From Flavobacteriales bacterium (GTDB lineage Bacteria; Bacteroidota; Bacteroidia; Flavobacteriales_D; Sanyastnellaceae), in contig CANGTU010000017.1 in assembly GCA_947456965.1 (NCBI GenBank), forward strand, positions 1-59,348: a stretch of DNA of 59,348 nucleotides, read 5' to 3'. Positions 47,184 to 55,758 of this stretch are shown one piece after another. The position numbers and the translations under genes are program-made. A model generated the notes under the pieces. It searched no databases, was not told the origin of the DNA, and saw only the letters and a program-made list of their open reading frames with translations. Numbering within the stretch: position 1 is the stretch's first letter; each line of letters opens with the position of its first letter.

Positions 47184-47837
47184 TTACCAATTCCATTCTG
47201 CCTCGTCCATCAGGTATTCTATGATTTCCTCATGGGAAAGTTCTTCAAATGTGGGAGTCGCTTCGGTGGAAGCTGGTTTAACATCCCCTTCATCCGTTGT
47301 CTTTTTTTCTGAGTTGTCATTTTCTGAGGAACCGATGTCGATCAGAATCAAGGAGTCGGGAATCATAAGCCACTGTTCGTCATCGGACAACTCAGCAAGA
47401 GTTGACTTCAGTAACTCGTCATACTCGTGTTCCGTGGCAAAAAATTCGAGGTCCGCTGTCGTCACGGGCTCAGCGTTAAGCATCGCAGTAAAAACGGAAG
47501 CCCGCTGCGGTCCCGGATGCTGCTCAGCCAGTTGGAAGATGGTCAGTGCGAGTATAGCTGCCGCTGCAATGCGTGCACCCCATCGGGCGATCGGAATCAA
47601 CCTGCCCCTTGCTGAAGTGCGTTGCATAAGCGCACGTTCCTGTGCTTCAAAGAAACCATCAGGTACAATTAAATCGGGCTTGGTTGTATCATCAGAAGAG
47701 GTCATGGATTGTGCATCAGATAAATGATCAGCGAGGGCATCGAAATAGCCCTCGGGCACCTGCAGGTCTTCCTTCACGATATGTTTCCTGAACTCCGGGT
47801 GCTCAAGGTGACAGGACTCAAATGGCTGTTGGCTCAT
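47184..47837 (-). CDS. Membrane anti-sigma factor candidate
   Basis: 217 residues with one transmembrane helix (ARIAAAAILALTIFQLAEQ, ~88-106). The cytoplasmic N-terminus carries two copies of a short motif, VPEGYFDALADHL and VPDGFFEAQERAL, of the type seen in Bacteroidota anti-sigma-like proteins. The periplasmic part is acidic and ends with PTFEELSHEEIIEYLMDEAEW. It overlaps the sigma factor gene by ATGA, the usual arrangement for a sigma/anti-sigma pair. No zinc-finger (ZAS) motif is seen. Identification is based on topology, motif and position. Confidence 0.75.
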   Translation of the reverse strand: MSQQPFESCHLEHPEFRKHIVKEDLQVPEGYFDALADHLSDAQSMTSSDDTTKPDLIVPDGFFEAQERALMQRTSARGRLIPIARWGARIAAAAILALTIFQLAEQHPGPQRASVFTAMLNAEPVTTADLEFFATEHEYDELLKSTLAELSDDEQWLMIPDSLILIDIGSSENDNSEKKTTDEGDVKPASTEATPTFEELSHEEIIEYLMDEAEWNW

Positions 47838-48397
47838 GGCATCTGGGGGGATTGATGGGCATATCGGAGCAAATGGTCCTCCACCTTTTGCACAGCGTGG
47901 TGGTAAGAAGCCTTCAATGCTCCGACACTGGTCCCGGTGATTTCCGCAATCTCATCGTATTTCTTTTCCTCAAAATATTTCATGACAAACACGGCCTTCT
48001 GTCGGGGCGGCAGGGTAGCCACAGCCACCTGAAGCCGTCGCTGAATATCATCACCTGTGTAGAGGGTGTCCTCAGCAAGAACAGCCTCGAGGCGCTGGGC
48101 GACCTGATCAGCCGGAACCTTACCTATGCGCTTTTTCTGCTCCAGAAAATGCAGAGCCTCCCGGTAAGCGATGGTATGAAGCCAGGTGCTCAGTTGTGAT
48201 TCGCCGCGAAAACCACTCAGGCCTTTCCATGCGCGGATGAAGGTGGACTGGGTGATGTCGTTGGCGTCATCATGATCCAGCACCATCCTTCTGACGTAGT
48301 AGTAGATGGGTCTTTGGAATTGACGCACAATCAGCTGGAATCCTTCTCCGCTCGTATGGGGGTCGCGAAAGCGCTGCAGCAATTCCTGATCTGACAT
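47834..48397 (-). CDS. ECF-type RNA polymerase sigma factor
   Basis: 187 residues. Region 2 is clear (RPIYYYVRRMVLDHDDANDITQ, then STFIRAWKGLSGFRGESQLS and TWLHTIAYREAL), and region 4 shows LPPRQKAVFVMKYFEEKKY followed by the helix-turn-helix IAEITGTSVGALKASYHHA. ECF factors direct RNA polymerase to stress or envelope genes. The gene is first in a three-gene operon with a membrane anti-sigma candidate (ATGA overlap) and a CpxP/Spy-like protein. Its promoter lies in the 113-bp gap shared with rnpB; autoregulation is likely by analogy. Confidence 0.95.
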   Translation of the reverse strand: MSDQELLQRFRDPHTSGEGFQLIVRQFQRPIYYYVRRMVLDHDDANDITQSTFIRAWKGLSGFRGESQLSTWLHTIAYREALHFLEQKKRIGKVPADQVAQRLEAVLAEDTLYTGDDIQRRLQVAVATLPPRQKAVFVMKYFEEKKYDEIAEITGTSVGALKASYHHAVQKVEDHLLRYAHQSPQMP

Positions 48398-48498
48398 CGG
48401 GCATAAGATACCTCCTTTGCCAAAAGGTTTAACTCCGGATGAACCAGGGCCTTTTCGCGCAGGCGTCCAACCTGGAAGGGATCGCCTTCAGGAGTAGC

Positions 48499-48506
48499 TA
48501 CCTTTG
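48499..48506 (+). promoter_or_regulatory. -7 promoter element of rnpB
   Basis: TACCTTTG, a full TAnnTTTG match, ends four bases before the first base of the RNase P RNA (48511, set by the P1 helix). It calibrates the distance from element to transcription start in this genome. No clear TTG -33 box is present. Confidence 0.65.
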
Positions 48507-48510
48507 CGTG

Positions 48511-48900
48511 GGAAAGCCCGCGCTGCCTCATCGCTTCCGAAGGGAAGAGGAAAGTCCGGGCTGCACAGGGCGCCGCACCCCGTGAAAAGCGGGGGTTCCG
48601 GAAGGGTGACTGACCGGAAACAGATAGTGCTGCAGAGACTCAGACCGCCTCGTTGCAAGACGGGGTAAGGGTGAAAAGGTGGGGTAAGAGCCCACCAGCA
48701 TGGCTGGCGACGGCTATGGCTTGGGTAAACCTTGCGGGCAGTAAGACCATGTAGACCGGGAATCCTTGTCGCAAGATAAGGTGGAGGGCGGCCCGTCCGG
48801 CCCCGGAGGGTAGGTCGCAGAGATAAATGATGGGGTACCCATGCGCGCGCAAGCGGGCGGGGAACACAGAACCCGGCTTACAGGCGCAGGCTTTCCTTCT
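48511..48900 (+). ncRNA. rnpB: RNase P RNA, bacterial class A
   Basis: The catalytic RNA that matures tRNA 5' ends. The ends pair as helix P1 (GGAAAGCC at 48511 with GGCTTTCC ending at 48896). Universal core elements are present: GAGGAAAGTCCGGGCT with CACAGGGCGCC after it, the AGGGTGAAAAGGTG region, GGTAAACC near the middle, and AACACAGAACCCGGCTTA before the 3' end. Length is about 390 nt. A T-rich tail (48897-48905) probably ends transcription. Small ORFs reading through it on either strand are not genes. Confidence 0.95.
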
Positions 48901-49060
48901 TTTTCATGACCAGATCTCCGGATCTTCCTCATTTGGCCGGCCCCTTTCACAGGAGTAGATTTGTCCCTTTTGCCATGGAGCACATACTGTCCCATCTATC
49001 CATCAGCGGCTGCGTGTTTTTGCGCATGAAAGTCGATTTCATCGATCCAGTCTGCACCTC

Positions 49061-50029
49061 ATGAACCGAAAGATTACCAGTCGCCTTATCGGCTTGTCGG
49101 GAATCATCGTCTCTGTCTTATGCATCTGGCTGCTCAGCAAGAGCATTGACTTTAGGCAAACCTGGCGGGTGATTCAGGAAGTGAACCCACTTTTCATCCC
49201 TGCTCTGATGGGAATTTACCTCCTCACCTTTCCGCTGCGGAGTATTCGATGGCGCTACATGATGCACAGCTTCAGCATCCCCCACGATGGAATCTTTATT
49301 CAATCCCTGTTTATCGGATTTGCTGGCAACAACGTGCTACCGGCCCGTGGCGGTGAGCTGCTTCGCATGGAGACATTCAGTCGCAGAACCGGGGTGAGTC
49401 GCACCGCTTCCCTCTCGTCCATCCTTCTGGAGAAGGTGATGGATGTATTTGTGCTCATGATCCTGCTGATTGCCGGATTCATGGGCATGCGACAAGCCAG
49501 TCCGCTGGTTGAGAAGACCATCTGGCTGATGGTCCCTCTTGTACTCGGCACGATGGCTGTGCTCGCGGTTATCGGGCTGCGTGGTGACCGCATAGCCATG
49601 TACTTTGCGCACAGGCCAGGTCGCCTTCTTCAGTCGGCAGGCCGGATGCTGGGACAGGTGCATGCCTCGCTGGCATTCCTCCACTCAGCCCGCCACCTGT
49701 TGACGATCGCCGGACTGAGTGCCCTCATCTGGTCGCTCGAAGTGAGTGTGTATGTGGTTGGCCTTCGTGCGATTGGGATCGAACAAGCCCTTCTGCTGGT
49801 GGCTGTTATCGGGCTGGTGCTCGTCAACTTCAGCATCCTCGTACCTTCATCACCCGGCTATATCGGTGTGTTTCATGCAGCGCTGGTGCTCGCCCTTTCT
49901 CTGTTCGGAATCCCCCGGGAAACCGCCCTGGCTGCGGCCGTTCTGATTCACGCCAGTCAGGTGCTGCCTGTGACAGCCATTGGGCTGACGGTAGGTGCGC
50001 GTTACATCGTTGGCAAGAAGAGTTCATGA
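49061..50029 (+). CDS. Flippase-like membrane protein (lysylphosphatidylglycerol synthetase TM family)
   Basis: 322 residues with about seven to nine transmembrane helices. The sequence shows the LPG_synthase_TM/UPF0104 signatures: LRSIRWRYMMHSFSIP, FIGFAGNNVLPARGGELLRM and VPSSPGYIGVFHAALVL. Relatives move lipids or lipid-linked intermediates across the inner membrane, or form the membrane half of MprF; no synthase domain is attached here. The lipid handled is unknown. The ATG overlaps (ATGA) the stop of a 12-codon frame starting at 49026, which might be a leader. Confidence 0.9.
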   Translation: MNRKITSRLIGLSGIIVSVLCIWLLSKSIDFRQTWRVIQEVNPLFIPALMGIYLLTFPLRSIRWRYMMHSFSIPHDGIFIQSLFIGFAGNNVLPARGGELLRMETFSRRTGVSRTASLSSILLEKVMDVFVLMILLIAGFMGMRQASPLVEKTIWLMVPLVLGTMAVLAVIGLRGDRIAMYFAHRPGRLLQSAGRMLGQVHASLAFLHSARHLLTIAGLSALIWSLEVSVYVVGLRAIGIEQALLLVAVIGLVLVNFSILVPSSPGYIGVFHAALVLALSLFGIPRETALAAAVLIHASQVLPVTAIGLTVGARYIVGKKSS

Positions 50030-50089
50030 ACTACTCCGGTTTACTATATAGCTGATACACGCATACCGACTGAAACACGATGCTCGCAG

Positions 50090-51235
50090 TTATGGCATGG
50101 CAGGCTCCGGCTGCTTCCGGCTCTTCCAGATTTTTCGGAAGGTCAGCGCCAGCAGCAGGATGAGCAGTGATAGTCCTCCAAAGAACAGGACGTAGGCCAG
50201 ACCTGCATTACCGCTGCATGAGAGCTCGCAAGAGAGAACTGATATAAAATAGAGCAGTAACAGGAATATCCCCATGGCCAGGAGGCTCATGAATATGCGC
50301 AACAGAACACTTTCCTCAGCGGGTTTCCGGGCATGAACTTCTGATGAGGAGGCAGCCGGCTCAGCAGTCCCGGCTGAAGCCTCATCGGACAGCATGCTGC
50401 TCACCATTGGCGCAGCATGGCCTCCTTGCCCGAGGGTATGATCAGGAACAGTCGCAGCTGCACTGAACATCATGACAGCCCCCGTGGCAGCCAGCGTCAG
50501 ATCATGCAGTTTGCGGCGCACGAATCCTCCTTTCCACAAGCCTGTACCGGACTTTTTGGGATATAAGAAAGCCGAGGCAATGAACGCCGCGATACTTCCC
50601 TCAATCCATCCACCTGAGGCTGTGTAGCCCTCAGAGCCAACGTGGTAGCCGGCGAACAAGGACCCCAGTCCCAACCCCGCATGGCTTGCAGCGAGCAGCC
50701 ACCGCGAGAACACCTTATGGCGAGAAGCCCATTCCGACATGCGGCGCATCCTCTTGCCTTGTGTTGCCGCAGCGGCTCCCATTGCGAGGGTAGCCCCCAA
50801 AATCATAGGGAGGTAGGGAATCTCCTTTGAGCTTTGTGTCAGGCTTTGCGCCCGTAGCGGAAAATCAGGCGCCCGCTCAATTGCCTCCGGACCGGTGCTC
50901 ACGGGTTCAGACGCTGCTTCCGGCAGCCGGGATTCATTTGTTTGTATCGGGATCGGGGCCTGAAGCTCCTCCACCGGAAACATAGGCGGAGACTCCACCA
51001 CATCAGCTGCTGCAGTTGATTCAGGATCAACAGCAGGCGGATTTTGATCAGCAGTCAAAGCGCGCCGGGCTTCATTATCCGCCCTCTGCCCGGCAGAAGC
51101 ATCCTTACTTCCTCGTTTGGCTATATGCCAGCCAGGCTGGTAACGTCTTTTTTCGACCAACAGACTTCCCGCGCAACCTGCTGCCAGCAGTGCAATCAAA
51201 ACAAGCACGGGATAAACAACAGATTGAGTTCTCAT
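50090..51235 (-). CDS. Bacteroidota lipoprotein with multiple membrane segments, unknown
   Basis: 381 residues from the ATG at 51235, giving a signal sequence and lipobox (LIALLAAGC). Just after the lipid site it has VEKRRYQPGWHI, a pattern I have seen repeatedly at this place in Bacteroidota lipoproteins. A Pro/Ala/Glu-rich, disordered region (~55-140) follows, then several hydrophobic segments (ILGATLAMGAAAAT, GWIEGSIAAFIASAFLYP, LLAMGIFLLLLYFISVLS, YVLFFGGLSLLILLLALTF). A lipoprotein with four to six membrane segments is unusual. No known function. It converges on the preceding flippase-like gene with a 60-bp gap. Confidence 0.75.
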   Translation of the reverse strand: MRTQSVVYPVLVLIALLAAGCAGSLLVEKRRYQPGWHIAKRGSKDASAGQRADNEARRALTADQNPPAVDPESTAAADVVESPPMFPVEELQAPIPIQTNESRLPEAASEPVSTGPEAIERAPDFPLRAQSLTQSSKEIPYLPMILGATLAMGAAAATQGKRMRRMSEWASRHKVFSRWLLAASHAGLGLGSLFAGYHVGSEGYTASGGWIEGSIAAFIASAFLYPKKSGTGLWKGGFVRRKLHDLTLAATGAVMMFSAAATVPDHTLGQGGHAAPMVSSMLSDEASAGTAEPAASSSEVHARKPAEESVLLRIFMSLLAMGIFLLLLYFISVLSCELSCSGNAGLAYVLFFGGLSLLILLLALTFRKIWKSRKQPEPAMP

Positions 51236-51400
51236 GGTTGATGCTTTATTGAACAAGTTTAAACATGAACTGATCAAGACCTGTGCTGAACGACGAATAA
51301 CTTAATGCGAATAAACAGGTATAAACAAGGGAAAGCTGAAATTCCAAGATGAGCAGGTTAACTGTGCTCTATGACATGATGGGCTCAGGCAATTGCTCGT

Positions 51401-51408
51401 TAACTTTC
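51401..51408 (+). promoter_or_regulatory. Candidate -7 element fixing the cytochrome GTG start
   Basis: TAACTTTC (one mismatch to TAnnTTTG) ends four bases (GCCA) before a GTG at 51413. The spacing equals that of rnpB to its 5' end, so it supports this GTG as start of a leaderless mRNA. Confidence 0.45.
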
Positions 51409-51412
51409 GCCA

Positions 51413-53317
51413 GTGATTCGCAATCATCGTCTCAGTGTCGGCCTGCTCCTCTGCTGCATAGCAGTGGCATTGGTTGCCTGGAAGGGCAAGCCCAACCGGC
51501 GTAATTCCGCCTTTGTTCACCCTACATTTCGCATGGGAGGAACGGATTCCCTTTTTCAGGGGGCCAATGACCTGTTTGCCACAGCCGGAACCTGCGATCA
51601 TTGCCATGGCCACGATCCGGCGGGTCTGGCCAGCGTAGATGCAGAGGGGAACGATGTAAATGTGGTGGATGCCTGGCGCAGTTCAATCATGGCCAATAGC
51701 GCGCGCGATCCCTTCTGGCGAGCCAAGGTGAGCCACGAGCTTGCCGTCAACCCGCAGCTTCAGGAGGAGATTGAAACAACCTGTGCGAAATGCCATGCAC
51801 CACTCGGACCATTCGAAGCTATGCACAATGGTTTTGACCATTACTCCATGGCTCAGCTTCTGGAAGACAGCGTGGCCCTGGATGGTGTGAGCTGTGTTGC
51901 CTGTCATCAGCAGCTTCCTCAGGGTGAGGTAGCGTCGCACAGCGGTCTTCTTCATTTCGATGAGGAGATGGTGGCCTATGGTCCCTATGAAGGGCCGCTC
52001 GTAACCCCCATGGCCCTTTACAGTAATTATATTCCGGAATATGGTCCGCATATTCAGGATGCCAAACTCTGCGCAGGATGTCACTCGCTGGTCACCCAAA
52101 CAGTGGACCTTGAAGGCAACCTCACCGGTGCGGAATTCGTGGAACAAGCTACCTGGCATGAATGGTTGAACAGCTCTTATCCTGAGGATCAAGTGACTTG
52201 CCAGTCATGTCATCTTCCCCGGCTTGACAAACAAGCCGTTGTGCTGGCTGCCGGATTTGACACCGAGCCCAGACAGCCTTTCGGGCTTCACACGATGGCG
52301 GGAGGCAATACCCTGATGCTTTCTATTATGCGGGACTACCGCGATGTACTGGGCATATCTGCCACAGAGGACCAGTTCAATGCTACGATCAACGCAACGC
52401 TGGACAATCTTCAGGAAAAAAGTGTGACGCTGGAAACAACCGCTTTCTCGAGGACAGAAGACACTGTGTTTGTGCGGGTCAAGCTGCGTAACCTCACCGG
52501 GCATAAACTCCCGAGTGGCTATCCTGCCCGCAGGGCAAGTCTGCACGTGGTGATGCGAGACATGGAGGGCAACGAACTATTCCGAAGCGGTGGCTTCGAC
52601 TCCGAATACTTCACCGTGGGCGAGAATCTGCCTTTTGAGCCGCATCATCAGATCGTCCGCTCGGCTGAGCAGGTTCAGATCTATGAAATGGTCATGGGTG
52701 ATGTCAACGGCAACCGAACCACCGTGCTCGAGCGAGGTGCCGTTCATCTGAAGGATAACCGCCTCGTACCTGCTGGTTTCTCCACATCCCATCCCCAGTA
52801 TGATTCAACCATTATGGTACTGAATGGGGTAAACGATCCTGACTTCAATCACGATCCGCAGGAAGGCTCCGGCACCGATGTCGTGTACTACCACATTCCC
52901 ACCTCGGGATTCACCGGAGCAGTCACCGTTACCGCTGAAGTTTATTATCAATCGCTTCCACCCAATTGGATGGACGAAATCTTCACGTTCAATACACCTG
53001 AAATCAACGCGTGGCAGGATATGTATGCTTCTGCCGACAGGGCACCTGTACTGATGCGAGCGGATGCTGTGGATGTGCCCTCATTTGTATCGGTAGGTGA
53101 GGTAGGTGCGGAAGGTTTTTGGGCCTTGGGACGCACCCGCGAAATCCTTTTGCGCGTTCCCTCATCTGGCCTGGTATCCATCTATGACTCACGGGGCAAA
53201 CTCGTTCACCGGGAGCAAGTCAGCCCAGGAAGTCGTCCCATCTCCTTGCCGGCAGCATGGGGCACTTACCTTGTTGAGTTTGGCGGGACCGTTCGCAAGG
53301 TGCTCATCTCCCGCTGA
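51413..53317 (+). CDS. Pentaheme cytochrome c with T9SS-type C-terminal domain
   Basis: 634 residues from a GTG at 51413. A signal-anchor-like N-terminus (LLLCCIAVALVAW) is followed by five CXXCH heme sites at residues 61, 124, 161, 220 and 263 (CDHCH, CAKCH, CVACH, CAGCH, CQSCH). The middle part (~340-560) is a beta-rich domain with LRNLTGHKLPSGYPARRASL, as in multiheme proteins related to cytochrome c554. The last ~70 residues (REILLRVPSSGLVSIYDSRG ... WGTYLVEFGG) have the strand pattern of a T9SS sorting domain, although the YPNP motif is missing. It should carry electrons in the periplasm or on the cell surface; electron partners are unknown. Confidence 0.88.
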   Translation: MIRNHRLSVGLLLCCIAVALVAWKGKPNRRNSAFVHPTFRMGGTDSLFQGANDLFATAGTCDHCHGHDPAGLASVDAEGNDVNVVDAWRSSIMANSARDPFWRAKVSHELAVNPQLQEEIETTCAKCHAPLGPFEAMHNGFDHYSMAQLLEDSVALDGVSCVACHQQLPQGEVASHSGLLHFDEEMVAYGPYEGPLVTPMALYSNYIPEYGPHIQDAKLCAGCHSLVTQTVDLEGNLTGAEFVEQATWHEWLNSSYPEDQVTCQSCHLPRLDKQAVVLAAGFDTEPRQPFGLHTMAGGNTLMLSIMRDYRDVLGISATEDQFNATINATLDNLQEKSVTLETTAFSRTEDTVFVRVKLRNLTGHKLPSGYPARRASLHVVMRDMEGNELFRSGGFDSEYFTVGENLPFEPHHQIVRSAEQVQIYEMVMGDVNGNRTTVLERGAVHLKDNRLVPAGFSTSHPQYDSTIMVLNGVNDPDFNHDPQEGSGTDVVYYHIPTSGFTGAVTVTAEVYYQSLPPNWMDEIFTFNTPEINAWQDMYASADRAPVLMRADAVDVPSFVSVGEVGAEGFWALGRTREILLRVPSSGLVSIYDSRGKLVHREQVSPGSRPISLPAAWGTYLVEFGGTVRKVLISR

Positions 53318-53433
53318 TCCTCCGGAAACTCCCGTGGCATAAGAAACCGGAGAAAAATGGCATAAGCCGGAGTTGGCTTGCTGCAACCTGATCAGAGAGG
53401 AAAGTGTCATCTTTACACCATCGTATTTTTTTG

Positions 53434-55698
53434 ATGCACACGCTGAGGATAGTAAGCACCGTGATGATGGGACTGGTCATGTCCCCTGTCCATGCTCAGA
53501 CCTATTTTCTCAACGGCAATGCCGCAGCACTTGGAGGCGATTGCTATGCTGTGACGCCCAATCTGTCCTGGCAAAGCGGCACGGTCTGGTATGCCGATAT
53601 GCTCAACCTTACGGAGCCGTTTTCACTCGAGTTTGAGATGAACTTCGGCAATGCCGATGACAACGGTGCTGACGGGATGGTTTTTGTGCTTCAAACCGTT
53701 GGTCCGGGGGCAATTGGCGCGGGCGGAGGCGGAATGGGTTATGAGGGGTTTGACCCGTCCTTCGGAATTGAATTTGATACCTTCATGAACTCACCGCCCA
53801 ATGCAGGAAACAACAATGACCCGCCGGCGGACCACATCGCCTTTCTGCGCGATGGCAACGTCAGTCACTCATCGCCTAACAACCTGGCAGGTCCCGTGCA
53901 AGCCAATGCCGGCAGCGCCAATATTGAAGATGGGCAGGTCCACCACGTGCGTATCGCCTGGGATCCTTCAGCGCAGACTGTATCCTGCTGGTTTGATTGT
54001 GTGCTCAGACTCTCGGCGGAGGTGGATCTCATCAGCAGCGTCTTTGCCGGCAATCCTCTTGTGACCTGGGGATTCACCGGCTCCACAGGCGGATTATTCA
54101 ATAACCAAACCGTCTGCCTTTCGGATTTCATCCTCGGTACCGGAACACCTGATCCGATCTGTCCGGGAGAAAGCGTTCAGGTCGCTGCCGCCGGGCCACC
54201 CGATGCCACGTTCAGTTGGTCTCCTTCTGCCGGATTGAGCGACCTCTCCATCCAGAATCCGGTGGCATCACCCCTCCAGAGCACCACTTACACCGTGACT
54301 TCGGTCAATATATGCGGAGAATCATTTGAAGAGCAGATCACCGTCGAGGTCGCACCGCTTCCGGAAATCACTCCCCTGCCTGACATCAACCTGTGCCCGG
54401 GAAGCACCGGCACCTTCACGGTTGAAGTCAATACGCCTGGGGTTACTTACTTCTGGGACACCCCAGACGGGAGCTTTGCTTCCACGCCCTCCGGGCCAAC
54501 CGCCACCGTGGCATCACCGGGTACCTACACCGTTGCTGTGACCTCCTCCGATGGCTGTACTTCACAAGCAACTGCTATAGCGCTGCCTGTGATTTTTCCT
54601 GATGTATTCCAACCGGAGGCATCCTATATCATCTGTCCGGGCGAATCGCTCACGCTGGATGCAGGTGGTGTGGGCTTCACCACTACATGGCTCCCCTCCG
54701 GACAAACAGGTTCCACTTTGACGATCAACGGGGCGGGCTCCTATGCTGTTAATTATACCTATTTGGGCTGTGAATCCGAATTCCCGTTTATCGTGGATAT
54801 TCCCGATTTAAATGCCAATGACCTCGGGCCAGATCAGGTCATCTGCGAGGGAGAGTCCGTTATTCTGCAAGCCGGTGCACAGGTGCAATGGAATACCGGT
54901 GCATCCGGGTCGTCCATTGCCATATCGTCACCTGGCACCTACAGCTACGAGCTCGTTTCAGGCAATTGCAGCTTATCCGATTCCATGGAACTCACCGTGG
55001 ATCCGCTGCCAGTGTTCGATCTTGGTCCGTCACAGACCTTGTGTCCGGGATCCTCCATCAACCTGACTATTCCTTTTCCGGGACAATGGAGCACCGGAGC
55101 CGTGGGCACTTCGATTACCATTAGTGCTCCAGGCACGGTAGGCGTATCCGTGGCGGAGGGAGTATGCCTGGCGACAGACGCTGTGCTCATCACTTCCCTC
55201 TCGGCTCCAGTGGCCGACCTCGGCTACGACCGCACCTACTGCGCGGGCAACGAAATCATGCTCCATGCGGAACATCCGGCCAATGCCACCTTTCTCTGGA
55301 GCACCGGAGCCACCGAGCCGGCCATTTCCGTATTGGAATCAGGTAGCTACAGTGTGGAGGTGTCCAATGTGTGCGGAACAGCAATGGACAGCGTGGAAGT
55401 CATGATGGAGGACTGCGACGTCATGGTATATGTTCCCAATGCCTTCAGTCCTGATGGCGATGGCCTGAATGAAGCATGGAAGCCTGTTCCCCTGAACGTT
55501 GATGCCTACGAAGTGTGGGTGTATGACCGCTGGGGCATGGAGGTATTTTACACTGCGGACATCCATGAATACTGGATCGGCAATGTTGGCGGGGGTGCTC
55601 ATTACGCCCCTGATGGGGTGTATGTATTCCGGATTATATACCCCAGCTCTCGTACTGAAAAAACCGAAATCCGTGGCACGGTCACCATTGTCAGGTGA
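53434..55698 (+). CDS. Secreted L-type-lectin-like protein with type B T9SS domain
   Basis: 754 residues from the ATG at 53434 (MHTLRIVSTVMMGLVMSPVH, signal peptide); the frame is open to a GTG at 53404. Residues ~20-230 resemble a legume/L-type lectin sandwich (LNLTEPFSLEFEMNFG, DNGADGMVFVLQ, FGIEFDTFMN, HHVRIAWDPSAQTVSCWFD). Repeated PKD/Ig-like units follow, each with a LCPG or ICPG start. The last ~90 residues are the gliding-motility CTD, type B sorting signal (VYVPNAFSPDGDGLNEAWKP, YEVWVYDRWG, PDGVYVFRIIY). Type B cargo is secreted by T9SS and processed differently from type A. Probably a surface or released carbohydrate-binding protein. Confidence 0.9.
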   Translation: MHTLRIVSTVMMGLVMSPVHAQTYFLNGNAAALGGDCYAVTPNLSWQSGTVWYADMLNLTEPFSLEFEMNFGNADDNGADGMVFVLQTVGPGAIGAGGGGMGYEGFDPSFGIEFDTFMNSPPNAGNNNDPPADHIAFLRDGNVSHSSPNNLAGPVQANAGSANIEDGQVHHVRIAWDPSAQTVSCWFDCVLRLSAEVDLISSVFAGNPLVTWGFTGSTGGLFNNQTVCLSDFILGTGTPDPICPGESVQVAAAGPPDATFSWSPSAGLSDLSIQNPVASPLQSTTYTVTSVNICGESFEEQITVEVAPLPEITPLPDINLCPGSTGTFTVEVNTPGVTYFWDTPDGSFASTPSGPTATVASPGTYTVAVTSSDGCTSQATAIALPVIFPDVFQPEASYIICPGESLTLDAGGVGFTTTWLPSGQTGSTLTINGAGSYAVNYTYLGCESEFPFIVDIPDLNANDLGPDQVICEGESVILQAGAQVQWNTGASGSSIAISSPGTYSYELVSGNCSLSDSMELTVDPLPVFDLGPSQTLCPGSSINLTIPFPGQWSTGAVGTSITISAPGTVGVSVAEGVCLATDAVLITSLSAPVADLGYDRTYCAGNEIMLHAEHPANATFLWSTGATEPAISVLESGSYSVEVSNVCGTAMDSVEVMMEDCDVMVYVPNAFSPDGDGLNEAWKPVPLNVDAYEVWVYDRWGMEVFYTADIHEYWIGNVGGGAHYAPDGVYVFRIIYPSSRTEKTEIRGTVTIVR

Positions 55699-55758
55699 TA
55701 TCGCGTTAATCGCGCTATCTCAACCGGAAATAGCCATCTTTGTGCATAACCTGAATCC

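Noticed and set aside
48640-48867. Short ORFs crossing rnpB on the minus strand
   Set aside because: They run through the RNase P RNA core, whose sequence is constrained by RNA structure rather than coding.
53319-53372. CTCCGG/CCGGAG repeats after the cytochrome gene considered as a terminator
   Set aside because: The stem is only six pairs with a long loop and no T run on either strand.
55697-55719. Hairpin after the lectin-like gene considered as a terminator
   Set aside because: GATATCGCG/CGCGCTATC has an internal mismatch and no T tract.
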